Source: Himantopus leucocephalus
Taxonomy: Eukaryota; Chordata; Aves; Charadriiformes; Recurvirostridae
Length of the DNA: 64,000 nt
Direction: 5' to 3'
Assembly (NCBI GenBank): GCA_003993805.1
Contig: RSEF01000004.1
Location: 75,109,051-75,173,050, forward strand
Shown: piece after piece, positions 14,701 through 29,700 of the stretch
Numbering within the stretch: position 1 is the first letter of the stretch
Layout: the number at the start of each line of letters is the position of its first letter
Notes under the pieces: generated by a model
Told to the model about the DNA's origin: nothing
Databases searched by the model: none
Seen by the model: the letters and a program-made list of their open reading frames with translations, nothing else
Translations under genes and position numbers: made by a program

Positions 14701-17700
14701 AGCAACTGACCAGCAAGTAAAAGGCAAATGGTTGACAGAGGTGCAAATCATAAACATTACCAGCGACAACTGAGACAGAGTAATCTTCTCCCTTTCCTAC
14801 TGCTGACCTGTTACCTTTTATACTCCCAGACTCACTTCATACATTGTTCTAACTCTATCAGAACTAATTTTTATTTGAAAGTAGAAGTCAAGAATCAAAA
14901 TGAAGATAAGCACTTTCTTTTTTTCTGCTTACACCTCAGGAGGCTGAAAGGACAAAATTCAGGAGGCAGTAGGTCCCATTTGTTAATGGAAAAAACCTAA
15001 CTAAATAAAAAGATTAAGTCTGACAAAAACATCAACAACAATGAAATGTTCACCCTAACCCTAGTGCAAAAATTTTTGCAAAAGCTCCCTATGCATATAA
15101 TATCTACTTAGTACTTTCCAAAATTACCACCCAATCACTTCATTGGCATCTTTTCAACTTAAAATACTATACTGAAATATTGTAAGCTTTAAGAACATCT
15201 CAAATTACAAATGCAAAGTGAAAAGCAACATGACCTGTTGCCTCCTATCCAGAACACTAGTATATTTCATTTTGCACATTTAAATCCATATGGAATCTTA
15301 CCATTGATCTTTCAGAATATCCAAACAAATGGCCCCAGTGACTGAGCTAATATTAGGATGCCATATTTTGGTAATAAACCGCACCTAGAAGACAAGACAA
15401 TTTTTAAAAACAGAAATGGTTATTAAATGCAGTATATTAAGTAAACATTTTAAATGCACCATTTCTAATAAAGAAATACTAATGAAGGAAATATCTAGAA
15501 TATCAAAATACAGAACTAAGACGTGATACCACTTATTTCAGGAGGCTTCAGGGTTGCAAGGCCATTTGTTAGACAGAGCCTTGCTTTACTCAAAAACAGA
15601 CTACTCATTGTTTGAGGACACCAAACTCATCCCTAACTGCTTTCCCACACCCTGTCATATGTGCACACCCCTGCATCACATAAAGCCATTTAGAAATACC
15701 CTCCAGCAGTACCACTGTTTCAACATAAACAGATGGTCAAATATAGACTTCAAACTTCAACATTGTAAAAGCTAAAAAGTCCACTTTTAATAAAGTGAAA
15801 CAAGCCCCTGAACTCTTAAGGTAGGCATTGGATCTCACTGTTCAGCTAAATTGCTGGTAGCTACAGAAGTATTATAGTAATTTCCTTGGTGGACGCTACT
15901 AATTCTACAACCATCCAGTCTCATTACCCATATGCACAAAGCTCTTCAGAGAGCTAGATTACAATTATTTTTCTTTGCTGTTGAAAGGATCTAGTCCCAA
16001 CATTCATTCATTGATCATGTCCACATTTTACACTAAAAGAAAGTGTATTTGTGTTCACAAAGCACGAATAAAATCAGTTTGGTTTCTTTTTCTTTTTTAA
16101 AGACACTGAGAAAGTTAAAAGCAGCATTTTACGTTACAAGTCTCAAAAGCCAAAACTGTCCTCTGAAAGGAATATATACATGCCTTTAGAAATTTCTCCT
16201 TCATTTTCTTCAGACCCCTTATTTCAGGTTGCACTTTAACTGCCTTCTAGTGACTTTGACCTGTCTCTCTGATTCTCATCTCTATGTCCTCACCCCAAAC
16301 TCCTGACAAACATTTTACATATAGCACAGATGTTTCAACATTTGCCACTGATCTGCAAGCAAATCAGTGCAGAGAACAGGTTATTTATCAGGCACTATAG
16401 CAAAAGACCGTACATACACGACTATAATGAAATCAGTGCAATCACAGTGTATAAATAGGCAAGACCATAACAGTTCTGCTTTCCAGGACAGAAAATACGA
16501 GATCATGTCAGCTGAGCCACTTATTAACTAGCTCAATTCTCTGAATCACTTTGAAAATGTAGAAAGCCATGCAAATACTAGGTAATTTCTCACAGTGAAT
16601 GAAGGCTAACAATGGCTGTCAAAGCACATACTGAACAAGATAAAGAAATCTTTCAGATGAAAGGCAGGGCTAAACACAAGCAAAAAGGCCTCCAATCAAG
16701 ACTACAGGCTCCAGAGTAAGTGGTACTATGCTACAGTGCACTGAGCTTCTAACAGCTGTCTATAAGCTTTGGAAATGGAAACCACCAAGCCCTCAAGCAG
16801 CAATTAAACCACGGTCCACAGACCCATCTTTCAGTGTCTATAACCTGTTTCGGCTTTCCTTATTTTAGCTCCCACCAGAACACATGCAGATGAAAGAACT
16901 GAAACCAACAGACATTTCATTAAGACTTTGTGTGTCTTTCACTCCAGCCTCAAGGAAGTCATTCAAAGGACAACAGCCAAGGAGCTAAGAGCTACTGGAA
17001 CCTCTCCCTTCCTTCACTTATGCAGTTCCTTCCCAGTATTACATACCAGGGCGAAAATAACCAGGACCTAGGACATGTTCTTAGTTCAAAGACATCTTTC
17101 AGACAAACCGAACACCAATCAAGAAGCTGAGTCAGACAACTCAGGAGTCTGCTGACTCATCAGAAGCCACTGAAGAAGGGACTAAATCAGGGAACAGGAA
17201 TATACAGTTGCAGCTGCACATGGCTAGAGAGAAGACTATTCAGACTGAATCATTTAGGAGGGAAGTAGAGTCACAAATCCAAAGTGCTAGAAAGATACAT
17301 TAAAGTTGAAAGGGTAGGAGTGACTTTAGCACAGCCATTTCTCTTGTCCCTCGTCCATGTCAACATTTTATGTATTCCTTCAATAGAGTTCACAGAATCA
17401 CAGAATGGTCAGGATTGGAAGGGACCTCTGGAGATCATCTAGTCCAACCCCTCTGCCAGAGCAGGGTCACCTACAGCAGGTTGCAAAGGACAGCGTCCAG
17501 GTGGGTTTTGAGTGTCTCCAGAGTGGGAGACTCCACAACCTCTCTGGGCAGCCTGTTCCGGTGCTCTGCCACCCTCAAAGTAAAGTTCCTCCTCCTGTTA
17601 AGATGGAACTTCCTATGCTCAAGTTTGTGCCTGTTACCTCTTGTTCTATCATTGGGCACTACTGAAAAAAGACCGTTTCCATCTACCTGGCACCCTCCCT

Positions 17701-20700
17701 TTAAATATTTATAAGCATCGATAAGATCCCCCCCTCAGTCTTCTTTCTTCTAGACTGAAAAGNNNNNNNNNNNNNNNNNNNNNNNNNNNNNNNNNNNNNN
17801 NNNNNNNNNNNNNNNNNNNNNNNNNNNNNNNNNNNNNNNNNNNNNNNNNNNNNNNNNNNNNNTTTTTTGAGAACTCATATTATGTTCCCAGATCCTTTAA
17901 AATTGTTCCAACTAGGTCTACGCTAAAAAGCCCTGTGCAGCTGCACTTCCCTTCTCCCTCAGAGTTAACCTGGTTGCTGCCAGCTATGAGAGAGGAGTTA
18001 AGACAGATAAAGCTGATGGTTGCTCTCAACTGGTTCTTCGATCTACCAATGATGTGAATGAACAGTTAAGGACGCAGAATTCACTGAACAACAGCTGGGA
18101 AATTATCTCTATTTCCTTCCTGTAAAGGTTCTATAGATTCAGTCCTGCCAACAAAGAGGGTGCTCTTCTGACCAGGGACGTTCACAAATATAAACAAAAA
18201 TCAAAGTTTAAGTAAAAGTTTCACTATGTAAAAGATGCTAAATAAAAGTTTCATTATATTAATCCAATGGTGATTAGGGAGCTTTTTACATCTATAGTTA
18301 CACACACTTATCCTTAAAACTTGGATTAAAAAACCCTTCAGCCCACACAAATGAGGCAGCACCTGCAAATGCATAGTTGAGGCCAAGTACTGCACTTCAA
18401 AAAACAGAGATTCAACCATGTTACAAATTAAGAACGCACCACGCACCTACAAAATCAAAAGCCAGTATTTAGTAATGGTTCTGTTTTACTTATTTGTATC
18501 TATAAACTACCTTTCTGTTTTAAGCTTAGCATCAGATCTTGCATTGTCTTTCATGACCTTAGCTAAGACATCAGAGAAAGGAAGCTATTAACAGAACTGA
18601 TTAAAATGTTTTTTTAAAACATATTTTAAATTTATTTTCTTTCCTGCAAAGAAACTCCATCTCTGAATCCAAACTCAATCAGAGGCAACACATTCCTCTT
18701 GCAAGCTTTCCAACCCCCCTTTTAAGTTTTTTTTCTCACACTATTCCAACTGGCAGCTCATTCCACAACTTCACAACTGTTAAAAGGTTTCTAAACTACA
18801 ATTCAGGTAAAGGTATAATCTCTTTACGCCCACCTGTGACAGCATTGTTTCCCAGCTTCAACAAGTTTCTTCGTATCTCTAGTATTTATTCCCCTCGCAA
18901 AATATGTGGTATATATACCAATTTCATTTTTCAGCCTTAATTTTGCTCTAAGCAAGCTAGAATTTTAATCTCACCATATGAGTTCTTTTAAATTTCTCCA
19001 CTCTACGTCCTATGATCACCTAACTAGCCCTGCATAAATGAAGCCTCAGAATCAGTGCCATAAACACTCTGTTGTACTCACTGAAAATACATCAATCACA
19101 ACCCAGCATAACCTAAGATCAAATTTGCCTTCTTCCATGACAGCATGACACGAGGCTCAGATCAAGCAACAGAGTCCCCGAAAGGCTTCCTATGGAAGTT
19201 TTTGTCCTCTTCAGTGCCCACACTGTGCTTTCAGCAGTACAGCCCCCGTGCATTACCTCTTAGTTCACAAAGCAGCACATTGGTTTAAATAATGAATGCA
19301 GTTAACAAGTCACTAAAACCACCTGGTCTGGTAAGGCAGTCATTTTAAGGTCTATTCAGGTTCTCCTGCTCTCCCTCTGTCAACTACTGAGCTCCTGTCA
19401 ACTTCACCTGGTGAGCTGAGTTTACAGCACAAGTTCATGTTCTTTGCAAGCAAACCCGTAACTTTCCATCTTGAGGACTGAATCAATAGCAAAAAGGATT
19501 AATACAATCTATGGTTAACCCATGCTGCAACTTGCTTAAGTTTCTACTTAGCATTTTACTTTTCTTCAGTGCCCTGCACACTGTTGTAGCCACCTGGATA
19601 TTCACCTTCATATTCCATTTCAATCAGTACCACATCAGCTGTTTTTCACAACAAATCCTTCTTGACTCCATAAATTTGGTAAAAAAAACAAACATCCATC
19701 CTATTCCAAAGCTTGGTTTCTTTCAAGAGTCAGTGATCCTGGTCCCTCCATTTGAGATGACTGCTTTCATTACTACAGCTGTAGCTATTTCCATACCCTT
19801 ATTTCCTTTGTACAGAACCTTGAGGGAAAATTGCAGGCTACATTACACTGTTTCAGTGTACGGATTAATTTAATTTCGAGTTCACGCTTAAATTCTACCA
19901 TGCCCTCCACATAACAAATGCATTTTTTTTATTTACATAGCTGAAGAACCTTTTCCATGCTATTCTGATAGACTTTTCAAGGTGCAACTCAGCTTGACCT
20001 TGCCCATTCTTGCATTTTCCTTCATCCCTGGAGTAATAACTAGTATTTAACTGTACTGAAGTGATTATTCATCCAATTAAATCTGGAGTGTTTTCCTACA
20101 ATATTTCCCCTTAATGAGGATCACATAGGATAAAATTACTTAATTTTAGCAGCTCTAACAGAATAAATCCCTGGCCTCCACTGTAATCATCTGAACTGTC
20201 TCTTAAAATGTTACCAACAGCAGAGTTCTCCAAAAGTCTCTGACAACAACGAGCTTAGCACAGAATTTATGAATTAACTTGTGATCTCACAACACAAGTT
20301 GATTTTCCAGAAGCAGTTCTTCTACAAAGACCTCATTAGGCTTCCATACCAAGTCTAAAATAGCAATCACCTCCTGGTGATTCAGTAACAATTTGGTGAC
20401 TAAATCACTGGGCTTGGAATTCCTGAAATATCTGAACCATGCCATCACTAGCAGCATTTACTTCCATAATCTCAAAGAAGTTAAATTCTGTAACAATACA
20501 ATTTCCACTAGCACTTCTTACCAACAGGAAAACACTCCAGCAACACCAAAATCCTTTCCTAGGAATCTACAAGTCCAACACTACACCAGCAGAACTTCCC
20601 ATCGTCACACCTGAAAATTATTTTGATCAAGACTGACCAAAGAAAAAAAAAACAAAAACAAAAAGAGAAAGGAGCATTAATGCAACATATTACGCAATGC

Positions 20701-23700
20701 GCAATGCCATTCCCTCATCTTTTTTCTTCATTTTCTAATTGGATTATGCATAGCCTATTTTTCTTTTTAAATGCATCCCCTGCTTCACACTAGGGCTCTA
20801 GTCAAAGGTTTGTCGTCTTTTAGACCATCCCAAGTGCTCAGACTCTTTATGCACTGTTATAGTCATACCTACCCAATTTTATTCTGCCTTGTGGAGATTA
20901 AACCCAAGTATGGAGATTAAACTAAAAGTGTGAGGTAGAAAAGTTGAGGAAGATTCATATAAGGCACTTTCAATCCATTACAAAAGCTTTATCTCTAAAA
21001 AGAAACCCAAAGGAATCAATCCTTCATGAAGAGTCATTCTGTAAGCATCTCCTGAAGATTGGACACTCAATCACATTTATTACAGTCACTATTGATTGAT
21101 AATATTTTGACTTGTCTTTGCCTGCCTCCTCTTTAAAAAAAAAATAATCCAGAATTGGGTCAGGTTTACTGTCTAGTTTTATACCTGACTATCTTCCTTT
21201 TATAGGACACACAATCCACTCCAGCAGAAAGTCTGAAGAGTAAGCTCTGCCACTGTGAAGACTTTATCACACAGGTCTTCTCCAATTCCACTAAAATCCT
21301 TTCAGAGTGCAGCCCTGGACCTTGCTATATTACTCTCGGCAGACAACTGTTCTTTTTATCCACCATAGTCTACAGGCCTTAACAAGGAGTCCCTCATCAG
21401 AGGGGCCTGCCTTCTTTCTGCAGTTAATCCACCCCTTCTCCTGAGCCTTCCATGCCATCTCCTTCTCTCTTCCCCAATCTGCCTTTAAAAAAATTCTTTT
21501 ATTTATGCGTTATTAAAGGCCTATTATCCTCTTCACTAGTCCAGTACGTCCACTCTTAAAAAATCAAAGTTTTCCTTCACAGAATATAAAAAGCAAAAAG
21601 AGAGCCAAAACAAAACTATAACACAGCAACATCACAGGAGCACGTCAAGACCAGATGATAAAAATTGCACTGTTCTTCTAAACATTTCTTCCCCACATCC
21701 AAAATACTATTTAATACATTTACAAAAAAAATATATTTATTCCAAGTTCGATCTTGAGATAAGAATTACGAGTGCATGGGCATTTTTTATGCTTTCCAAA
21801 ATGCTTCCAAATTCTACAGTTATTTTGATAAGTAGTCTATCAGAAAAAAGTTAACTTCAAGTAATCAGCATAAAAACACCTATTACCAGAGCTGGGAACG
21901 TATGGATGGATACTGGTAGGTTTAACCAAAGAGTGCAGGAATAAGAAGTTTCTAATTTTTTTTTTTTTTTAATTCCACGGCCAGCAGTTTTTGGCATCTA
22001 TGTTGAAATCTTGCAAGCGGAAGGAGGGAAAAAAAACCAACCCCCCCCAAAATCCCTCACACTTCCATGTCAGACATGGCTACAAAACACATTATAAAAC
22101 TTACTACTGGATGATGATGGCATACAAGAAAGAAATTTTGAGTGAGGTTATTCTAGAACCAACCAGCTCTACTTACTCCCCCCATGACATTATCTTAAGA
22201 CCTTTGATTCCTGCATAACAAAATTACTCTAAAGAAAGGTAACAGGTCAAATTCTCCACTATGCAGCCATACTGTGTTTTAAAATGTTGCTGTCAGAACA
22301 AAAATGGAAGAGAAATCATGTTTATTAGCAGTATTAATGGCTTCAATTCAGCATGTTACTCTCTTAAAAAGAATAAAATTATGTCAAAACTAATTATTAC
22401 TTGTATGTTCTAAGGGTATCTGTCTCATACATTCAGATACCACATGCAAAATTCCTATTGAATGTCTTTGGGTGTATATGCCGAGATGGTAAATAAGGAT
22501 TTATAAAACCAAAAAAACACCACACATACACAAACAAAAAAACACTCTACTTTTAAGAGAATTGGATTTGGAATTTAAAACCCAATGGTTACTTCTGAAT
22601 AACTCTGTGTGTAAAAGAAAAACCCAAACAAAATCCCGCTATTCCATACAGCAATTCGCTATCTGCAGTCTGTGATTTTTATAGGTCCTGTAACATGACT
22701 TTCCTCCACCTTAGGGGGAATATACTCTATACTGGATAAAGTACTACTATTTTCTGTCAATCTACTTTGTTTTTACAGAAAAACATTCATAGAAAACTGT
22801 AGAAACATATGGATATTAAAAAACCCACACCAATAGAAAAACCCTAACCTGCAATGACACAAAGAGATAAATGATGTGTACAGATAAACAAGTTTAGTTG
22901 CAATAAAAGCAGCTAAGTATTAATACTTTGCAATCATTTACTGCTTTAAGACTAGCAACTTACACATTAAGGAAAAGTTTTAAGTGACAAAAATGTTAAA
23001 GAATATACATGCCAAGATTTCAGCAAAGATGAAGGAACAAATCAGAAAAATTTCTCCAGAGTTTTCTCAACCAAGGACAAAGTCCACTAGTTTGCAAGAG
23101 AGGGCGTGCATTTAAAACAAAATGTTTTCCATCACTAATTATTTCTGAATCGCACCAACAAAAAAAAAAAAATTTTATTTATCTTTGTTTCAGACAAAAT
23201 TTTTAAATTATTGTTTGATTCCTCTATGAGGTAAACTGACAATAAACACTTTTTAACCTACCTAAAATCTTATCTAAATTTAGTTACTTCTTTAATATAG
23301 CTACAATTTACAAAATGTAAAGAAGTAGGTACTTTTGAACATCCAAACATTTTATACCAACGTTACAAGGATCAATATTTAATAAGCCAAATTAAGTAAG
23401 AAATACTTTACCCTAGTCTGAAGCCATCCTAAAAAAATTAATCTATGGTACTATAAATTTACTAGTGTTTCATAGAACTCTTCTTACCCTCACCCCCATT
23501 TTATATTCTACCACAACAGTCCTACTCTACACCAAAATCCAGCATGAACATATCCCAACAGAGTTATATAAAAAGACCATCTGATTGACTATCATAATGA
23601 AATCCGTATAATGCTATTTTCGCAAAAGGCCGTGAGCACTGAGTCAACGTAAGTCTTGAGCAGAAAACTCCAACCTTTCAGTAGCAGTTTACTCCATTAA

Positions 23701-26700
23701 ACAATTATTTAAATTAATAACTTCAAAAATAAACCCAAGTTCATTCTTATCCTATTTACCAACCCCTTGCAAACTTGTGGATAAATATTCAAAGTAATTT
23801 TGTTTTGCCGCAATTGCCACGTTATTTTCTTATACCCTTTTGCTACAATACCATTAACACTCTCAATTTAGTACAACTGATTCAGCTCTCTGCTTCACTG
23901 GTGTGTCAGAAAGGGAGGATGCTAACAGAAGCTCACCTCTTCGGCTGGTAAGTGAACCACCAGCCCCTCTCTCCTCTCATCTCCCTGGCCTTACTTCTTG
24001 ACCAACATTCTACCTTCTTAACTCTTTGCTGCCACAGCGTAGCTCAGGATAAATTCATTGCATCTGCTTAGCTCACTCTTTTGCAAGAAATGGGAAAATG
24101 GCAAAAAGGCAGGATCTATCACTCTCCTAGGAAGGAAAGTGCAGGACACTGTCCTGCAGCAAAATGGCAAATTCAGCTTCAAAAATATTGACGTCTGAAA
24201 TTGTCAACTTTTTTTTTCCTTAGTCACAAAGAGCTACCAAAGCAAGAGGGAATGGCTCAATACTTTGGAAGTATTCCTTCAGACTCACACCAGTTTAAAG
24301 GCCAGAATCAAGTGCATCTCCAGAGCCCTAAAAAACTGAGGCTTGTCATTATGAAGAAGAGAAGCAGAAATGTCACATCATTACCACAGTCATGGCTATG
24401 AAGTATACACACTGCAATATCAGTTGAGATCAGCAGATCACATTTGCATTCTCAGAGAGGGAGCTCTTGCTGACCTTCAAAGCACAGAGCAACACTCATT
24501 TGTGAGGCAATCAAATGTTTGGGGCAGGGCAAGGAAAAGAGAGGAAACAAGTCTGTCTAAAGCACATTAAAGAGCAGTTTTCCTAGATAAGGAAAGGTCA
24601 ATACAAATAAACACATTGTCTTAAAACGCTCTCCTGTTTTTTGACCCTACTATCAATTTCAGTCTTGAAGTTTTTCCATGTTTCACATTCTATTTCATCT
24701 CACTGTATTCACATGTATTTTTTAGTTATGCTTGTTTTAGTAAAAATATGGGATTATTTTTGCACACTAATTATTTTTTCATTTACTGATCAATATGCTA
24801 TGTTACTAATACATTACTTGTATTTTAATATAGCTAAAAAGCTATAAATATGAATAGCATGTGACCTGCAGTACTGGTAATATACTCACACTAAAATTTT
24901 CATATTTATCACAGTTTTACTTATTAAATGCATCTTGGTAAGATTCTTTAATAAAATGTCTTAACAAGAGAATAAACCTGTGCCAACCTTAAAATTCTGT
25001 ATTATTACATGTGTTTACATAGAAGAACAATAATGAGATGGATTTTTTTCCTGCCCAAAACATCAAATATCAAAACTGTCTTCAATCTGCAGGAGTTAGA
25101 CCTGGAGCATCGCCAAGTTTTAGTAAAACTATTTTTATTTATGGTATCTAAATACCTATTCTTGCTAACGTTCAGCTGTTAAAACATCACTCTACCAAAA
25201 AAAGTAAGGGAAGACTACTTCCACAGCAACTTAAACCAGTCTAACAGCTGCCAAGGTCCTACTTTCCTCCTGTGGCCCTGGTAGAACTAATGTAAAGGAG
25301 GGGCAAGATTTTGTGCAAGTGTTCATACAACTGCACAGGAAACATCTAAATTAAAACTATCTTAGTAAGAAAGTTCTTTCATTTTAACCCACCTCCCTGA
25401 TTTGATTCACCACAAACACTGCAAGTAAGAGAAGGAGCACAGAAGTGGGAAGAGGAGACCGAGCTGCAGGAGGAATGTGACACTGCTTCTTGGCACTGCC
25501 TTAGGACAACTTAAAAGAATTTTGAAACTTCAGCTGTAGTGCCTGTCTAAACTATTTCTGACAAAATGGTTGCATCAGTCACGGGCACGCAGAGGTGTAA
25601 CTGACACAGCTACGCTGGCATAGGCCCTAAGTGCAGTTATACAATCACTGCTTGCCTCGCTAAGGGATAGTGTGGTTAAACTGGTAAAGCTATGCCACGA
25701 AAGCTGTGTACATAACAGAATACTTACACTCCCGTACTTGTGTAAGGGCCTCTACACAGTCGTAAGCTATGTCTATGTTTAACTATGTGAGATATTTACA
25801 GTACCTAGGAGCATTATTCATGGGCAGGAGTTGCCCAAACCTGAGTGCCGCTGAGATACTAAACATCAGAATGGGCACAGTGCAAGGGATTCCTGGTTTG
25901 GATAATCCAGTTTGGGAAAGCCTAAATGAACAAGCAATTTTGCAGGAACGCTAGATGCATTTTCCATATCTTTTTATGCACAGTTCTGTCTTTGATGCAA
26001 AACAACTGAAAAACCCTGCAGATAAAAGTATGCTGTAATAATCAGTTTGAAACGTACTTTGAATTAGTCATTCTATGAACACACGAACCCATTTGAGACA
26101 GCTACTGCAGTCAATTCTGTAAGTCTACCTACTGTACTTAGTTTGCTAGTAATTCCACAAACAAAGGAATTGCAGGACTCAGCTCATTTTAAATCAAGTA
26201 CTAATTCACTCGCAGTCCCACAGTTTGGAGACATGTAGAAATAGCTCAGAACAGTTATTGTGTACCAGTTTCCCATATGGACACCCTTATTCCAAAGTGG
26301 AAGGGCTTACCTAAACATGATGAAGGCTCTAAGAGTTTCCAGAAAGGCCAACACAGCTACCATGATTTCCATTTGTATATGCCACCTTATTTCACAGTAG
26401 CCTCCTGTGCTTGAACACATCCTAATATAGCAAAAACTTAAAAATACTTCCGGATGGTTCACTTTCAGCTAAAAATAAAAAGCGATATATATTTGGCTTG
26501 AACTAAATTATCTATTTAAGTAAAACATGGACTAATGCATTTGTGGGTTTGGGTTTTTTTTCTCCCCTTCATAAAACACTGCACAATCATATTTTGGAAT
26601 CTGAAGGCATGTCACCTTAGAGCTTGATTTTCAAAAGTAACTAGACTTATACAATCATTAGCCATTCCTTTCCCAATGAACTGTTGAATCTTACTGGCTA

Positions 26701-29700
26701 ATAATGAATAGAAATGATGAAATAACGAACACAAATTAGTTTCCTATGTGTCTTGTGACACCAGACAAAGGTAGACAGGATAACCCCTATTAACATTCCA
26801 ACAGAAGAATGATACACAGTATGAGCTCAGCTCTCTTCAACACAAGCATAGCCAAATTGGAGTTATACCATATGACTGACTGAGTTTTATGGTGTCAACT
26901 AAAGCATAAGTGTTGAATAAAGCTTCTTCTGTAGGCAGGGATATTCACAACATTGCTTGAAGACTAAAGAGGAGCAATCCATGGCCTTAATACAGTTCTG
27001 TTACAGCATACCAGAATAACAGACACAAATCTGGTCCTCAAACAAGGTTATTTTTGCTGCTCACAGAGGTACTTTATTTAATATGCAGATACCATTTTAT
27101 GAAATACTCATGGCAAGCATATTCAAGTGCTCCCAATTCAAATATTACAAGTATTAACACTGATATAATCTGAAGGGAAAATGCTAGATAAGTTGGGAGT
27201 GCAAAAGTGGACTACATCCCTAGAGTGTCTTATAAAATACTATTTCTCAAAATTCACACTCTTTGCCATAAAAGAACCAAATTGCTTATTTTCCTTATCT
27301 AAATTGCAGCAAAGTTTCACCTAGTTTGTCAGAGACAAAAAGTCTGCATATTAATGATAAAGTTTAACCAAAAGCATTTTTACCAGCAGCAATTATTAGT
27401 GTAAAATTGATGAAGTATAGTAATGACAAGAATCCTTACTGGGATTATTAAACAAGCTAGAAACTGTTGAACAGGTAAATAATTTAAGAACTACACTAAG
27501 TACTTGCACTAGTTTAACAAGTTTAATGGAACTGAAAGACCATTAGACAACTCAAGATTGGACTGTTCACCAGCACTTTCTTGCAGTTTATAGTTACACA
27601 AATTTACTATGACAAAACATTAACTTTATTTAAATTCCATACTGAGTAAAGTGAACTAACCTTAGGACTCGCATACTTCTTTCCTATTAAAGCCAAATGC
27701 CTGGAAACAAGCACAGAAGAATGAATGGGAGACTGAGAAGGTCAAAGGATTGGCTAATTCCTGCTATCCCTTAGGTCCACGAAGAGGTGTGGTTGGAGGG
27801 TACCAGCTGGTAGCTGTGGCCTAACCCCTAATCCTAAACTGGCTAACCCAGTCCTGTAACCAGTGACTGCTCTCTTTCCTCAGGTTTTTAAGAGATTACT
27901 AAAGACAACCAAATAAGCCTGACTCCAATGGAGACCAAGGTGGGGTTTTTTTTCTGTTTTCCACTTACGCCCAAAATCTTTAGGATTCTGCCAACTGATA
28001 TGTAGACCATTCACTAGAAATTTGGACTCAACTGGATACACATTAACATGAAAAAATGCCATTAACTGGACACAGGAATGAGCGATAGATCTTGCCTTCC
28101 CTGAACAAATATTTCCACTACCAATACTTGGCCAACTCATAGGTCTGGTCAAATGATCACTAACATTATATGTTAAGTACTTTGAATCACAGATTTAAGC
28201 AATATTCATAATACTAGTGCTTATCTACATAATACTGACCTGACAAGTGCAACGGTATTATAGTCACAGAACTTGAAAAACAGCTACATAATTCAGATAA
28301 ACAGGTGTAAAACTAATAATTCAGAAAGATCACCTTAGAAGTGAGAATAATAAGTAGTTTTCTTAAAACATCCTACTAAATGCACTTTGTTTTGAGCCAA
28401 CTATTCTTTAGTTACCAAAAAAGTGACTTACAGACAAACTCCTTTGAAGGCAAAGATCTACAGATCCATTCTACATTATTTTCCAGTACAAACTGAAGTA
28501 TAACCAAACATACCACAGACAGAATTAAGAAAACCAAAGATGCACAGTAATGGCATTTCAGTATCCTTTTTATATACTTGTAGGAAACAGGTCTAAACCT
28601 TGCCTTGCCTAAAATCATAGGCATGGCTTGAAATACACAGTGGACAAAAGTATTTTTGGCAATGTACAAAGGACCTCACAAACCATTATTCTGAAGTTAA
28701 GATGATCTTCACATTTCAGAGAAATGCAGCTTAAAGAAACGTTATGGATTTCTCATCTGTTTGACCTTCAGGGTTCCAACCCAGAACTTGTACAACCTAA
28801 AAATCCTGACAGCTTTGCATCTACCAGAAAAACACAGCCTCTGATTTGAAGAGGAAGAGGATTCATTATTGTCTTACAATAGTGGAAACGTCTGAACTAA
28901 AAAGTCTATTTTAAAATTCTTCAATTTGTTTACAGGGGAAAGTTTTACCAGGTGGGGCAACAGAGTTGGAGCCCCTGTCTGTATGTTTTCTTTCACAAAG
29001 AGAAAAAACTCTGCAATTAAAAACCAAAATTATACTAGAAATATAGACTCATGTGGGAAGAGACACCTGGGTAGCCTCTAGTCCCACCTCCTGCTCAAAG
29101 CAGGTCGCTCAAGAACTTGTCTAGTTGAGTTCTGAAAATCTCCAAGGACAGAGATTCCACCGTCTCGTTGGTCAATCTGTGTAAGTGTTTGACTACTATC
29201 AGGGTAATTTTTTTCCCCCCAGTGTCTAGTCAGAATTTCCCATGTTCCAGCTTGTGTCTGTTGCCTCTCATCCCATCCCTGTGCACTTCTGAGACAAGTC
29301 TGGCTCTTCTCCAGAGCCTCTCATTAGGTATTTGTGGATGACAGGAAGATGTTCCTTTGAACAGTTCTCTCAATAATGTCAGTTTTCTCACCCCCTCCTT
29401 ACACATCATGTGCTCTAGCCCCTTAACCACCTTGACGGTGTTCTGCTGTGCTCGCTCCAGTATATCAACGCCCTACAATGGAAAGCCCAAAACTAAACAC
29501 AGTACAACAGATATGGTCTCACGGAACAGAGGTGAAGAATCACTTCTCGCAACCCACTGGCTACATTCTTGCTAATGCAACCCAGTACGTGGTTGGGCTT
29601 CTTTGCCACTGGAGCACTGCTGAATCATGTTCAACTTGCTCTTCATTAGGTCTTTTTCTGCTAGCCTGCTTTGTTTCCAGTCAGTCTCCAGTACTCTGTA

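Noticed and set aside
15051..15064. CCCTAACCCTA resembling telomere repeat
   Set aside because: Fewer than two full units with no extension; chance or trivial.
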